NCBI GenBank assembly: GCA_905197685.1 | Contig: CAJJZS010000003.1 | Coordinates: 62,001-126,000 of the forward strand | DNA from: an uncultured Oscillospiraceae bacterium | GTDB lineage: Bacteria > Bacillota > Clostridia > Oscillospirales > Ruminococcaceae | Length of the DNA stretch: 64,000 nucleotides | Reading direction: 5' to 3' | Shown here: positions 8,269 to 16,804 of the stretch, piece after piece | Position numbering within the stretch: position 1 is the stretch's first letter | How the letters are laid out: each line of letters begins with the position of its first letter | Program-made: the position numbers and the translations under genes | Notes under the pieces: generated by a model | Databases searched by the model: none | Told to the model about the DNA's origin: nothing | Seen by the model: only the letters and a program-made list of their open reading frames with translations

Positions 8269-9471
8269 TTGAGAGTAGTATTATCGGCTCCGTGCCATTT
8301 CGGACTGGAAAGTGTGTTGGCATCTGAAATCAGACGAATGGGCGGTGAAAATTTAGAAGTAACCGACGGCAGAATCAATTTTGAAGGGGACGAGAGCATG
8401 ATTGCCCGCGCCAATATCGGTCTGAGAACCGCAGAGCGTGTGCAGCTGGTTTTGGGGCGCTTTGAAGCGCGCAGCTTTGAAGAGCTGTTCCAAGGAGTAA
8501 AAAAAATCCCGTTTGAAGATTATATCGGCAAAAAGGATGCCTTTCCGGTAAAGGGCGGTTGGTCTTTAAAATCGCAGCTGTTCAGCATTTCCGACTGTCA
8601 GTCCATCATCAAAAAGGCAATCGTAACCCGCTTGCAGGAGGTTTATCATCTGAGTTGGTTTGAAGAAACGGGAACAACCTACGCGCTAGAGTTCGGCATT
8701 AACAGGGATCAGGTAATGATTACACTGGATACCACCGGAATGGGGCTGCACAAGCGCGGTTATCGAAGAAATTCGGTGTTGGCTCCGATTAAAGAAACAC
8801 TGGCGGCAGGTATTATTGATTTGGCTCACGTATATCCCGATACGCAGCTGTATGACCCGTTTTGCGGTTCGGGAACGATGCTGATTGAGTCGGCAATGCA
8901 CGCGATGAGGATTGCTCCCGGACTGCGCAGAAGATTTGCCGCAGAGCAGTGGAACTGGCTGCCGCAAACCGTTTGGCAGCAGGAGCGGCAGCGCGCGTTT
9001 GACCTGATTAAACGGGACACTACATTTCGTGCTTACGGAAGCGATATTGACCCGCAGGCGGTGGAGTTGGCGCAGCATAACGCAAAACAGGCAGGAGTAG
9101 GCAGCCGAATTGAAATTGTACAGAGAGATGTCAAAGATTTTTATATGCCGGAAGAAAAAGGCGTGGTTATCTGCAATCCTCCGTATGGGGAACGTTTGCT
9201 GGATTTAAAAACAGCGCAGGAAATTTACCACACAATGGGACAGGTGTTTGCCCAAGGATATCCGCACCGTTATTATATCATCAGCCCGGATATGGAATTT
9301 GAAAAGTCGTTTGGAACAATGGCAGATAAGCGCAGAAAACTGTACAACGGTATGATTCCGTGTCAACTGTATATGTATTTTAAAGAACAGCATCAGCCGG
9401 CGGCAAAACCGTCAAATCAACAGGGGAAAAAAGGATTCGGAAAACCGTATTCCAAGCAAAAACGCGGATAA
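8269..9471 (+). CDS. THUMP-domain class I RNA methyltransferase (RlmL N-terminal-like)
   Basis: Predicted SAM-dependent guanine-N2 methyltransferase of the RlmL/YpsC family, acting on 23S rRNA. An N-terminal ferredoxin-like/THUMP region (about 1-155) binds RNA. The methyltransferase domain has YDPFCGSGTML (motif I), GSDIDPQAV and the catalytic NPPYGERL (motif IV). Length 400 fits the single-domain Firmicutes form. The C-terminal tail is Lys/Gln-rich. The start is TTG at 8269 behind AAAGGAGA. The exact target nucleotide cannot be read from sequence. Confidence 0.9.
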   Translation: MRVVLSAPCHFGLESVLASEIRRMGGENLEVTDGRINFEGDESMIARANIGLRTAERVQLVLGRFEARSFEELFQGVKKIPFEDYIGKKDAFPVKGGWSLKSQLFSISDCQSIIKKAIVTRLQEVYHLSWFEETGTTYALEFGINRDQVMITLDTTGMGLHKRGYRRNSVLAPIKETLAAGIIDLAHVYPDTQLYDPFCGSGTMLIESAMHAMRIAPGLRRRFAAEQWNWLPQTVWQQERQRAFDLIKRDTTFRAYGSDIDPQAVELAQHNAKQAGVGSRIEIVQRDVKDFYMPEEKGVVICNPPYGERLLDLKTAQEIYHTMGQVFAQGYPHRYYIISPDMEFEKSFGTMADKRRKLYNGMIPCQLYMYFKEQHQPAAKPSNQQGKKGFGKPYSKQKRG

Positions 9472-9486
9472 GAGGGAGTATTTTTT

Positions 9487-9873
9487 ATGCTGTACGGAAA
9501 ATACGAACTGAACTTTTTGGTTCGTCTGCTGCCTTTTTTATTGATTCCGATGGGACTGATTCTTTTGTTCAGTCCTCAAACTTCCCCCGCAGAGCGGATA
9601 GCTTCGCTGAATGTTGTATGTGCAGGCGTTGCTTTGATTTACTGGATCTTTTATCCGAAAATTCATAAAAAACCGCGTCCCAATGCGAGCGCGGTTTTTT
9701 GGCTGAATCTGTTTACAGTATTTCAGCTGTGGATTTTGCTGCCGATTTTTCTTCATTCTTCCGAACAATGGCAGAAGAGAATCAACCGATTTTGTAAGTG
9801 GTGTTTCATTTTATTCGGCTGCTATGTCGGAATATCGTTTGTTTGGATGTTTTTTAAGTCGCTGTTATTTTAA
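9487..9873 (+). CDS. Small integral membrane protein, unknown function
   Basis: A 128-residue, strongly hydrophobic protein with about four membrane segments (approximately 10-30, 38-56, 68-88 and 103-125) and a short cytoplasmic loop with PKIHKKPRPN. The ATG lies 8 bases after GAGGGAG. It begins 15 bp after the methyltransferase stop and is followed within 35 bp by the next gene, so it is probably co-transcribed. No family recognised; the basic loop and Trp/Phe-rich helices give no functional clue. Confidence 0.75.
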   Translation: MLYGKYELNFLVRLLPFLLIPMGLILLFSPQTSPAERIASLNVVCAGVALIYWIFYPKIHKKPRPNASAVFWLNLFTVFQLWILLPIFLHSSEQWQKRINRFCKWCFILFGCYVGISFVWMFFKSLLF

Positions 9874-9905
9874 CGGAACCGGAAGGAAAGGAGGGACTCT
9901 CAAAA

Positions 9906-10712
9906 TTGCTGCAACAAGAGCTTGACGCTTTGCATACAACAGCGGCAGGGAAAGAACGAATCCGTAAAAACTGCTGTTTAAGTGCAGAAATCGACCCGCT
10001 GCAGTGGTGCAGAGAACAGATTGCAAAACCGGAATCCAAAATAGTTTTCAGAGGAAAAAACAGTTATATCACTACCGATTGTGCGGAGATTACAATCAAT
10101 CGCAGCAGCCTTACCGTTATTACGGCGCATCTGATTGGAAAAAACAGGGAGAAAAAACAAAGCCCGTCTTTAAAAAAACAGGAGAGGGAAACGGTTTTGT
10201 TTATTGCAGTCAGTCTGGACGGTTATCTTGCGGATAACGAGGGAAAGGTGGACTGGCTCAATCGTTTTGCAGGCGGAGAACAGGCATATGAGGAATTTAT
10301 CGGTTCGGTGGATACGGTTTTGATGGGGTGGAATACCTATGAACAGATTGTCACCGAGCTGTCCCAAAACGAGTGGGTGTATCCGAACTGTACAAGCTAT
10401 GTGTTGACCCACCGCAATATGGATTCCTGCGAGAAGATTTGTTTTACAGACCAATCTCCCATAGAATTGATTGACCGATTAAAAGAAGAACCGGGCAAGG
10501 ATATCTGGGTGTGCGGCGGGGCAAATTTAGCGGCGCAGCTGATAAAAGAAAATCGAATTGACCGTTATGAAATTTCGGTTCTTCCTATTCTGATAGGAAA
10601 GGGAATCCCGCTGTTTTCCTCTTTTGACAGGGAGATTGTTCTGAAACAAACCGATATAAAAAAATACGGAGAAATTGCTCTGCTTTCTTACCGAACCAAA
10701 ACAGAGAATTGA
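9906..10712 (+). CDS. DUF3781 domain fused to dihydrofolate reductase-like (RibD C-terminal) domain
   Basis: Two-domain protein of 268 residues. Residues 1-85 match my memory of DUF3781 proteins: LHTTAAGKERIRKN, WCREQI, then FRGKNSY and the end ITAHLIGK. After a basic linker (about 78-95), residues 97-268 match the YyaP/YwjB dihydrofolate reductase-like family: FIAVSLDGYLAD at the start, VLMGWNTYEQ, the nucleotide-binding WVCGGANL and LPILIGKGIPLF. The enzyme domain looks intact and would use NAD(P)H, with an unknown substrate. The start is TTG 9906 with AAAGGAGG upstream. I know both domains mainly as separate proteins, so the fusion is worth noting. Confidence 0.8.
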   Translation: MLQQELDALHTTAAGKERIRKNCCLSAEIDPLQWCREQIAKPESKIVFRGKNSYITTDCAEITINRSSLTVITAHLIGKNREKKQSPSLKKQERETVLFIAVSLDGYLADNEGKVDWLNRFAGGEQAYEEFIGSVDTVLMGWNTYEQIVTELSQNEWVYPNCTSYVLTHRNMDSCEKICFTDQSPIELIDRLKEEPGKDIWVCGGANLAAQLIKENRIDRYEISVLPILIGKGIPLFSSFDREIVLKQTDIKKYGEIALLSYRTKTEN

Positions 10713-10823
10713 AGAATTTTTCGCTCTCATTTCGTTTTATAGAGGAAGAAATTAAAATCGAAGAAGGGCAGACGATACGGATGGAACAAAGTGTTTGCAG
10801 TCTTTGATAAGATAAAATCAGCA

Positions 10824-11111
10824 TTATAAAAACAGGGAACCGATGTTTAAACCGACGAACAGATAGGTGAACAGACAGAACAATCCCACCGAAAGCAGAA
10901 CTAAAAGCAGATTCATCGAAAATTCCGAAAAAATCTCTTTGAGAAAAACAGTAAGGCAGGAAAAGAAAACCACCAACACAAACATGCACAACAAAAATAG
11001 ATGAAATGCAGGGGTTGCGGCGCAGGAGCTTAAATAAGCGCAGGAAAACCAAAGATAGGAAAAAAGAAGGGAAAGTCCAAACATTTTGCAAAAATCGCGA
11101 AATTGATTCAT
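10824..11111 (-). CDS. Small hydrophobic membrane protein, hypothetical
   Basis: A 95-residue protein, mostly hydrophobic, with about three membrane segments and several cysteines near CAYLSSCAATP. It is read from ATG 11111 with AAAGG about 10 bases upstream; GTG 11120 is an alternative. It is convergent to the DUF3781-DHFR gene and divergent from the EFR1 gene. No family recognised. Hydrophobic minus-strand frames can arise by chance opposite T-rich sequence, but no + gene occupies this interval, so it is probably real. Confidence 0.5.
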   Translation of the reverse strand: MNQFRDFCKMFGLSLLFSYLWFSCAYLSSCAATPAFHLFLLCMFVLVVFFSCLTVFLKEIFSEFSMNLLLVLLSVGLFCLFTYLFVGLNIGSLFL

Positions 11112-11192
11112 AAGCGACACAGCCTTTCTAAGATAGTTTCCCTTACAGTTTAAAGCGATGCGGGAATTTTGTCAAATACCGGAGGAAAAAAG

Positions 11193-11987
11193 ATGATTGG
11201 AGTATATTTCAGCGGAACGGGCAATACAAAACATTGTGTGGAAAAACTGACAGCTTTGTTGGATGACGATGCAAAGGTAATTCCGTTGGAGAGCAGCATT
11301 ATCAAAGATGAGATTGAGAAAAACAATGAAATCATATTTGGATATCCGATTCAATACTCCAATCTTCCTTATTTGGTAAAGGACTTTATTTTGAGCAATC
11401 AATCTTTGTGGGCAGGAAAAACTGTTTTTTGTCTCGCAACAATGGGGGCGTTCAGCGGGGACGGAGCAGGCTGTTCTGCCCGTCTGTTCCGAAAATGCGG
11501 CGCTTGTGTCTGGGGAGGACTTCATCTGAAAATGCCGGACTCGGTGTGTGACAGCAAGTTATTGAAGAAAAGCATGGAAGAAAACAAAGGGTTGATTAGA
11601 CAGGCAGACCGAAAAATTGAGCAGGCAGCCAAACAGATTAGACAGGGAAATGCGCCAAGAGAGGGATTAAACTTTCTTTCGCATATGGCAGGATTATTTG
11701 GACAGCGGCTATGGTTTTATTCTAAAACAGCAGGTTACACCAATCGCCTAAAAATCAGTAAAGATTGCATTGGCTGCGGGTTGTGTGTTTCGGTGTGTCC
11801 GATGGCAAATATTTCTCTGAAGGAGAAAAAAGCCGTTGCGGGAAAAAGCTGTACCATGTGTTATCGCTGTATCAGCCTTTGTCCGCAAAAGGCAATCACA
11901 CTTTTGGGGCAGCAGGTAACAGAACAGTGCCGCTATGAAAAATATGCAGAAGGTCTTATCGGTCAAGAGGAGATAGAGGAAAGATGA
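11193..11987 (+). CDS. EFR1-type flavodoxin/ferredoxin protein
   Basis: A 264-residue electron-transfer protein. The N-terminal flavodoxin-like domain starts MIGVYFSGTGNT, where SGTGNT is the FMN phosphate loop. The C-terminal domain holds two [4Fe-4S] motifs: CIGCGLCVSVCP and CTMCYRCISLCP, all eight cysteines present. The architecture matches the EFR1 family of anaerobes. ATG 11193 is chosen over an in-frame TTG upstream because GGAGG is spaced 7-8 bases from it. Its last four bases overlap the NUDIX gene start (ATGA), indicating translational coupling. The redox partner is unknown. Confidence 0.92.
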   Translation: MIGVYFSGTGNTKHCVEKLTALLDDDAKVIPLESSIIKDEIEKNNEIIFGYPIQYSNLPYLVKDFILSNQSLWAGKTVFCLATMGAFSGDGAGCSARLFRKCGACVWGGLHLKMPDSVCDSKLLKKSMEENKGLIRQADRKIEQAAKQIRQGNAPREGLNFLSHMAGLFGQRLWFYSKTAGYTNRLKISKDCIGCGLCVSVCPMANISLKEKKAVAGKSCTMCYRCISLCPQKAITLLGQQVTEQCRYEKYAEGLIGQEEIEER

Positions 11988-12595
11988 AATCGTTAAAACA
12001 GCAGATAGAATCATACTTTCCGTTTAATGAGCAGGAAGCGGCAGATAAACAACAGTTTTTAGAGTGGCTTAACAGCGGAAAAAATTTGTTTTTAAGGGAA
12101 AATAAAACAGCGCATATCACAGTATCGGCATGGATTGTAAGTCCGGACCGAAAAAAGGTGCTGATGGCATATCACAATCTGTATGGGTCATGGGCATGGC
12201 TGGGCGGTCATGCGGACGGGAATGAAGACTTAAAGAATGTAATATTAAAAGAAATATCGGAAGAAAGCGGATTGAGCAGAGTGCGCTTTTTATCCGATGA
12301 AATTTTTTCGATAGAGGTGTTGGCAGTAAACGGGCATGAGAAAAAAGGAAATTATCTTTCTTCTCATCTGCATTTGAATGTGACCTTTTTGCTGGAGGCA
12401 GATCCGAACGATGCCGTTCGGATAAAACCGGATGAGAACAGTGCAATCGGTTGGATTGCAACAGAGGAAATCGAAAACAAATCGAGCGAACCGTGGTTTG
12501 TTCAGAGGGTTTATCAAAAGTTATGCGATAAAGTTAGGGTAACAGAGGCAATACAGAAAACAGGAGGCAATCATGGCAGAACAATTTCCGGTTAA
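11984..12595 (+). CDS. NUDIX hydrolase
   Basis: A 203-residue NUDIX-fold hydrolase that cleaves nucleoside diphosphate-linked compounds. The NUDIX box runs from GHADGNEDLK to KEISEESG, with Lys in the usual Arg position and the metal-binding EE present. The N-terminal extension (about residues 1-40) is helical. It overlaps the EFR1 gene by 4 bp and trmO by 23 bp, so three genes form a tight unit. The substrate cannot be read from sequence. Confidence 0.9.
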   Translation: MKSLKQQIESYFPFNEQEAADKQQFLEWLNSGKNLFLRENKTAHITVSAWIVSPDRKKVLMAYHNLYGSWAWLGGHADGNEDLKNVILKEISEESGLSRVRFLSDEIFSIEVLAVNGHEKKGNYLSSHLHLNVTFLLEADPNDAVRIKPDENSAIGWIATEEIENKSSEPWFVQRVYQKLCDKVRVTEAIQKTGGNHGRTISG

Positions 12596-13268
12596 GATTA
12601 TAGCGAGGATTCACAGTGATTTTCCGTCTAAATTCGGAATCCCAAGGCAGAGCGGATTGGTGGAGCGGTTGGAGTCGATGATTGTCTTTGAGCCGGAGTA
12701 CCGCAATCCGCAGGCTTTGCGCGGTTTGGAAGATTTTTCCCATATCTGGTTGATTTGGCAGTTTTCAAAAGCAGTCAGGGAGGATTGGTCGCCAACAGTG
12801 CGTCCTCCAAAGTTGGGAGGAAACACAAGAATGGGCGTTTTTGCAACCCGTTCTCCGTTTCGTCCCAACGCAATCGGACTTTCTTCGGTGAAATTAGAGC
12901 GAATAGAAAAACACCCGCAGTATGGAATGGTTTTGATAGTGTCGGGAGCGGATTTGATGGACTCTACTCCGATTTTGGATATTAAACCTTATCTCCCGTA
13001 TACAGACAGCCACCCGCAGGCAACGGGAGGTTTTACCGACGAGCTTCATTTAAATCCGTTAGAGGTAGATATTCCGGAAGTCTGGAAAGAGCGGATACCG
13101 GAAAACAAGCTGGAAGCATTGGTCGGAGTGTTGGAGCATGATCCCCGTCCGTCTTATCAGGAGGATCCAACGCGGATATACGGATTTTTCTTTGGAGGAA
13201 TGGAGATTCGTTTTACGGTGGAAGGTCATCTTTTAACCGTGTGCGGAATAACGGTGGAAAATGAATAA
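12573..13268 (+). CDS. trmO: tRNA (t6A37)-N6-methyltransferase TrmO (TsaA/YaeB family)
   Basis: Uses SAM to methylate N6 of threonylcarbamoyladenosine 37 in tRNA-Thr. The 231 residues include the signature FATRSPFRPNAIGLSSVKL, LDIKPYLPYTDS and the C-terminal DPRPSYQ motif of the YaeB family. The N-terminal region has IARIHSDFPSKFGIPRQ, which is conserved. ATG 12573 lies inside the NUDIX gene end and has AGGAGG 8 bases upstream. It is followed by a bidirectional terminator. Confidence 0.94.
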   Translation: MAEQFPVKIIARIHSDFPSKFGIPRQSGLVERLESMIVFEPEYRNPQALRGLEDFSHIWLIWQFSKAVREDWSPTVRPPKLGGNTRMGVFATRSPFRPNAIGLSSVKLERIEKHPQYGMVLIVSGADLMDSTPILDIKPYLPYTDSHPQATGGFTDELHLNPLEVDIPEVWKERIPENKLEALVGVLEHDPRPSYQEDPTRIYGFFFGGMEIRFTVEGHLLTVCGITVENE

Positions 13269-13278
13269 AAGAATAAAA

Positions 13279-13307
13279 AAATCCGTCTGTATAACAGGCG
13301 GATTTTT
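13279..13307. terminator. Bidirectional terminator between trmO and the serine hydrolase gene
   Basis: Stem AATCCGTCTGT/ACAGGCGGATT (one G-T pair) with a 3-base loop, A-tract on the left and T-tract on the right, between two converging genes. Confidence 0.88.
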
Positions 13308-13314
13308 TGTTCGA

Positions 13315-14859
13315 TTAGTTTTGAGTGTCGGATTTCTGTTTTCGGAAAACAATATGAAAACAGCGCGAAGCGTCCAGACAGAATGTTTGCTCGTCCGTCC
13401 ATTCAATGATAAAAGAAGAATCTCCGTCTAAACGGTAAATAAATCGGTGAGTATTTATCTGCATGAGAGGGTCGGAACCGTAACGGCTGTGTTTGCACCA
13501 AAGCAGACCGTTTTTGCCATGAATTTCAACAAATAGGTTTAAATCCTCGCTGTAATAAGTGCCGAACAGCGATTCGTTTCCCTCTGATTTTGCCTGTTCC
13601 AATCGTTCTAACGGGATTGTTTTTGTTCCGGTATCCCACAAAATTCCCTGCAGGGTACAGGTTAAACGGTCGGGAAGGTAGCCGATTTTCCAGTTTCCTT
13701 CATCGGTATTCGATAATGGAGTACCACGGTTGATTGTCCATTGTCTGCCGTTTTGCACCAGTTCCAAAGCGGCTTCGCCCTCGTTTCCGGTGAAGAAATA
13801 AAGTCCTTCTTTCGGCTGTGCAGTGTGTGGAGAAAAAGAACGGGGAGAAGGTTCCAGCCCTAAAACAATATCGGCAACCTGTTGGGCAGCAAGGGCGGTA
13901 GCGGTATTTGAGGTGTTGCTGAGAATGACAATATCCAGTTCATCTTGCGGGAAGGAATATATATGGGCGCGATAACCTGCATCTACCCCTCCATGCTCAA
14001 AGCAAGGACGGTTGTGGTAATCGTGAACAAATAAACCACCGGCATAGTTACTGAGAGAACCGTCTGAAAGGACGGGACGTTTCATCATTTCATCAATCGT
14101 ATGTTGAGAGCAGATGGTAGGGTGATGATAATTTTCCAGTAAGAGCAATAGGTCGGAGGCAGTGGTATTCATTGAAGTGGCTCCCCACAAAGCGAAATTA
14201 AGTACGCTGGGGGTAAAGGTGCCGTTTCCGTCATCGGAATAGGAGAGTGCTAACTCCGGAATGAAATCCCAACTGCCGCGGCGAATGGAGGTGTGATTCA
14301 TTCCCAACGGTTCAAAGATATATTTTTGAGCGAAGTCGGGCAAATCCATGCCGCTGACTCGTTGAATGATGAGGGCAATCATCGTGAAGTTGGAGTTGCT
14401 GTATAAAAACCGGGAACCGGGTTTAAAATTGAGCGTTTTTTGCAGGCGAAGCGTTTCTTCAAAATCTCTCATTGTGATGGTATCGGTGTAACGGATTCCC
14501 CGCAAAGCGAATAACTCCCACTGGTCGCGAATGCCGCTGTTATTATTCATCAGATTGCGGACAGTGACCGGTTCTTTAAAATGAATCATCTCCGGAAGAT
14601 AGCAGCGAATATCGGCGTCAAGGTTGACCTTTCCCTGTTCGGCAAGCAAAAGCAGGCTGAGAACGGTGACTTGTTTGGAAACGGATGCAACATGAAACCG
14701 AGTGGTAGGAGTAACCGGGATATGATGTTCCAGGTTGGCAAGTCCGAAGCAGCGGCTGTAAATCAGCTTACCGTGATGTTTGACACAAACCTGTCCTCCG
14801 GGAGTGTCGGAATGGTCCCAACGGAAAAAGACAGAATCAATGCATTTTGTCTGCTCCAT
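13315..14859 (-). CDS. Serine beta-lactamase-like (class C / penicillin-binding-like) hydrolase
   Basis: A 514-residue cytoplasmic serine hydrolase of the beta-lactamase family. The nucleophile motif SVSK sits at residues 59-62 and the YSN motif at about 154. A HGG-type third motif is visible as FEHGGVDAGY, the usual KTG replacement in this family. About 150 residues of a lipocalin-like C-terminal beta domain follow. No signal peptide is seen, so it may act on intracellular esters or D-amino peptides rather than antibiotics. It is the last gene of a minus-strand operon, 29 bp after the dehydrogenase-like gene. ATG 14859 follows AGAAAGG. Confidence 0.85.
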   Translation of the reverse strand: MEQTKCIDSVFFRWDHSDTPGGQVCVKHHGKLIYSRCFGLANLEHHIPVTPTTRFHVASVSKQVTVLSLLLLAEQGKVNLDADIRCYLPEMIHFKEPVTVRNLMNNNSGIRDQWELFALRGIRYTDTITMRDFEETLRLQKTLNFKPGSRFLYSNSNFTMIALIIQRVSGMDLPDFAQKYIFEPLGMNHTSIRRGSWDFIPELALSYSDDGNGTFTPSVLNFALWGATSMNTTASDLLLLLENYHHPTICSQHTIDEMMKRPVLSDGSLSNYAGGLFVHDYHNRPCFEHGGVDAGYRAHIYSFPQDELDIVILSNTSNTATALAAQQVADIVLGLEPSPRSFSPHTAQPKEGLYFFTGNEGEAALELVQNGRQWTINRGTPLSNTDEGNWKIGYLPDRLTCTLQGILWDTGTKTIPLERLEQAKSEGNESLFGTYYSEDLNLFVEIHGKNGLLWCKHSRYGSDPLMQINTHRFIYRLDGDSSFIIEWTDEQTFCLDASRCFHIVFRKQKSDTQN

Positions 14860-14888
14860 AAAAAACCTTCTTTCTAAATTAAAACAAA

Positions 14889-15788
14889 TTATTGTTTGTT
14901 TTCTTCCAAAAATCGGTCAATATTGGCAATCGCCTTTTGGGTCAGACGTTCGATTGCCTGATAAGAGCCACCGGAATATCCGCCGAAGCAGCTGACATTT
15001 TCAAATTCTTTTAAGGAAGGATCACCCAAAGCCATATTACTGTCGCAGAAGTAGAAGTTATCCCCGTGGGACAGCCATTTTTTTAAGGCATTTAAATCGC
15101 TTGCCGGAGTGAGTCCTGTGTTGAACAAAATGCGGTGATTGCCAAACAGAGCAAATTCTTCCTCATTTAACAGGGTGACAAATTTATTTAAGCAGGTGCA
15201 GATACAGATGTTTTTTTGAAGAAGTTCCGCAAGCGAGAGATAAGAGATTCCCTCAGCCTCGATTTCCGGTTTACGGGTACGGCTGTAATAGGTAACATCT
15301 GCACCGAAAAATTTTAAGGAGCGCGCGACAACCTTTCCGGTTGCTCCCATACCGATGATTCCGACCGGAATACCGGTAAGTTCCAGTTTATATTCGCCCC
15401 AGCGTTTGCCGTTAAATCCGTTTAACAAAGAGGAAAGCTGTGATACCACATACTCGCCGACACCTGCATCGCCGTAGTCAGATACACCGTAAACGGTGAT
15501 TCCATGTTCCCTTGCATAGCGAATATCCACGCTTGCGCTGCTTTCGTCATACAGGCTGCAGCACATTCCGATATAGCGCAGTTTGGGGCATTGTTTCATA
15601 ATGTTTTCGGTGATTTGTGTGGTCAGATTCACCAAAATTGCGTCAGCATCTTTGGCGCGGCGAACCACTTCCTCTTCGGTAGAAGGAATATCATCATAGA
15701 AAATAAATTCTTTCGCACGCTTTGAAAGCTCTTCATTGGCTCCTTGTGCAAGATTAAGCGCTTCAACAGCGACTAAACGGTTAAACAT
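14889..15788 (-). CDS. 2-hydroxyacid dehydrogenase-fold protein, catalytic residues not conserved
   Basis: A 299-residue protein resembling D-isomer-specific 2-hydroxyacid dehydrogenases. The Rossmann motif is present (GIIGMGATGKVVARSL), as is the preceding helix with GVGEYVVSQL. However, the usual catalytic segments are altered: the NTARG region reads FNTGLTP, the GLDVFExEP region reads FCDSNMALGDP and the PHxxG histidine region reads FGGYSGGS. The Arg, Glu and His triad is therefore missing by eye. ATG 15788 is chosen because GGAGG lies 7 bases upstream; it overlaps the nucleoside phosphorylase stop by 8 bp. It may bind NAD without the normal chemistry. Confidence 0.85.
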   Translation of the reverse strand: MFNRLVAVEALNLAQGANEELSKRAKEFIFYDDIPSTEEEVVRRAKDADAILVNLTTQITENIMKQCPKLRYIGMCCSLYDESSASVDIRYAREHGITVYGVSDYGDAGVGEYVVSQLSSLLNGFNGKRWGEYKLELTGIPVGIIGMGATGKVVARSLKFFGADVTYYSRTRKPEIEAEGISYLSLAELLQKNICICTCLNKFVTLLNEEEFALFGNHRILFNTGLTPASDLNALKKWLSHGDNFYFCDSNMALGDPSLKEFENVSCFGGYSGGSYQAIERLTQKAIANIDRFLEENKQ

Positions 15789-16602
15789 AAAAGCACCTCC
15801 GTGGGGATTTTTGTACAAATTTTGCAGCTGCAATCCGTTTGGCAAGTTGTAATGACTGTTCAAAAAATTGATTGCGGGTTTCCTGAGTCATGGTCCATTC
15901 CCATTGGGGTTCCTCTTCTTTCATCGGGTGTCTGTCCGAAGCAATTAAAATGGAAACAACATCGACTTTAATACAAGAGCCGACAGTAAATAAAGCGGAG
16001 GTTTCCATATCTACTCCCACAGCCATTCTTTGCCGCCACTTTTCTTCTTTAAAGAAAGTTTGGCGATAGATGGCGTCACAGGAAACGATGTAGTCATGCT
16101 TAAAATTTAGAACTGGATGGTCAGGCATATGTCGTACAAAATCATAGAGCGGTACAGAAGGGAATGAAACAGTAGCATTGCGCTTGTAATGCTGAGAAGT
16201 TCCTTCTTCCGAGATAGCCCCCACCGGAATGACAATATCCCCGCAGGAAACCCAATTGGAAAAAGTGCCGAACATTCCGACCGACAAAACCCTTTTTACT
16301 CCGAGCGCAGCCAGCGTTTCCAAAGTATCCGCCGCTTGTGGGGCTCCGGCTCCTCCGTTTAAAAAACAGAAGGAGGGTTCGTCTTCAACCAGATAGATGG
16401 GACATGGTTTTAAAAAACGGGGGAACTTGTCCGATAAAAGGCGGGTGTTACAGTGTTCGTTCAGATACTCCTCTCCGCCGCGCATAAAAAAGACAACGGC
16501 AGTTTCCGGCAAACAAAGCGGCGGTGTATCGTTGTGCAGGGAAGCGATGTGCTGCTTTGCCGTGATAACGGGATTGGTTTTATCTTTTGTTTCTTGCCAC
16601 AT
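15781..16602 (-). CDS. Nucleoside phosphorylase (PNP/UDP family)
   Basis: A 273-residue PNP/UDP-family phosphorylase, predicted to cleave a nucleoside with phosphate. Family features include GGAGAPQAADTLE for the phosphate region, VLSVGMFGTF, VGVDMETSALF, where MET and the Glu bind the ribose, and IASDRHP with the conserved Asp for base recognition. The substrate (uridine or a purine) cannot be decided. ATG 16602 is chosen over TTG 16608 because AGGAGG is 7 bases upstream. It is the first gene of a three-gene operon with its own promoter. Confidence 0.88.
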   Translation of the reverse strand: MWQETKDKTNPVITAKQHIASLHNDTPPLCLPETAVVFFMRGGEEYLNEHCNTRLLSDKFPRFLKPCPIYLVEDEPSFCFLNGGAGAPQAADTLETLAALGVKRVLSVGMFGTFSNWVSCGDIVIPVGAISEEGTSQHYKRNATVSFPSVPLYDFVRHMPDHPVLNFKHDYIVSCDAIYRQTFFKEEKWRQRMAVGVDMETSALFTVGSCIKVDVVSILIASDRHPMKEEEPQWEWTMTQETRNQFFEQSLQLAKRIAAAKFVQKSPRRCFYV

Positions 16603-16632
16603 AGTCAAACCTCCTTAAAAATAGATATTCCT

Positions 16633-16661
16633 ATTCTATCATAAAAAAATAAAAATGTCAT
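16633..16661 (-). promoter_or_regulatory. Promoter of the nucleoside phosphorylase operon
   Basis: On the minus strand ATGACA (16656-16661), 17-bp spacer, TAGAAT (16633-16638); each hexamer is one base from consensus. Confidence 0.6.
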
Positions 16662-16759
16662 AAAAAGGAGAAAAAAACAGTAACAGAACAGAAAAGTTTT
16701 ACAAACAGAACAAATTTATCTTGGTATTTTTGACAGTTTGTTACAAGAAAGGAAAAGAA

Positions 16760-16790
16760 AAAATCCCCGCAGTTGCCTGCGAGGATTTTT
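16760..16790 (-). terminator. Terminator of the malic enzyme gene
   Basis: Stem of AAATCCCCGCAG with CTGCGAGGATTT, 4-base loop. Read on the minus strand it ends in a T-tract, just after the malic enzyme stop codon. Confidence 0.85.
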
Positions 16791-16804
16791 ATCAAAAGAT
16801 TTGC

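Noticed and set aside
10585..11091. A 168-residue minus frame overlapping the DUF3781-DHFR gene
   Set aside because: It overlaps both a recognised enzyme domain and the better supported small membrane gene at 10824-11111.
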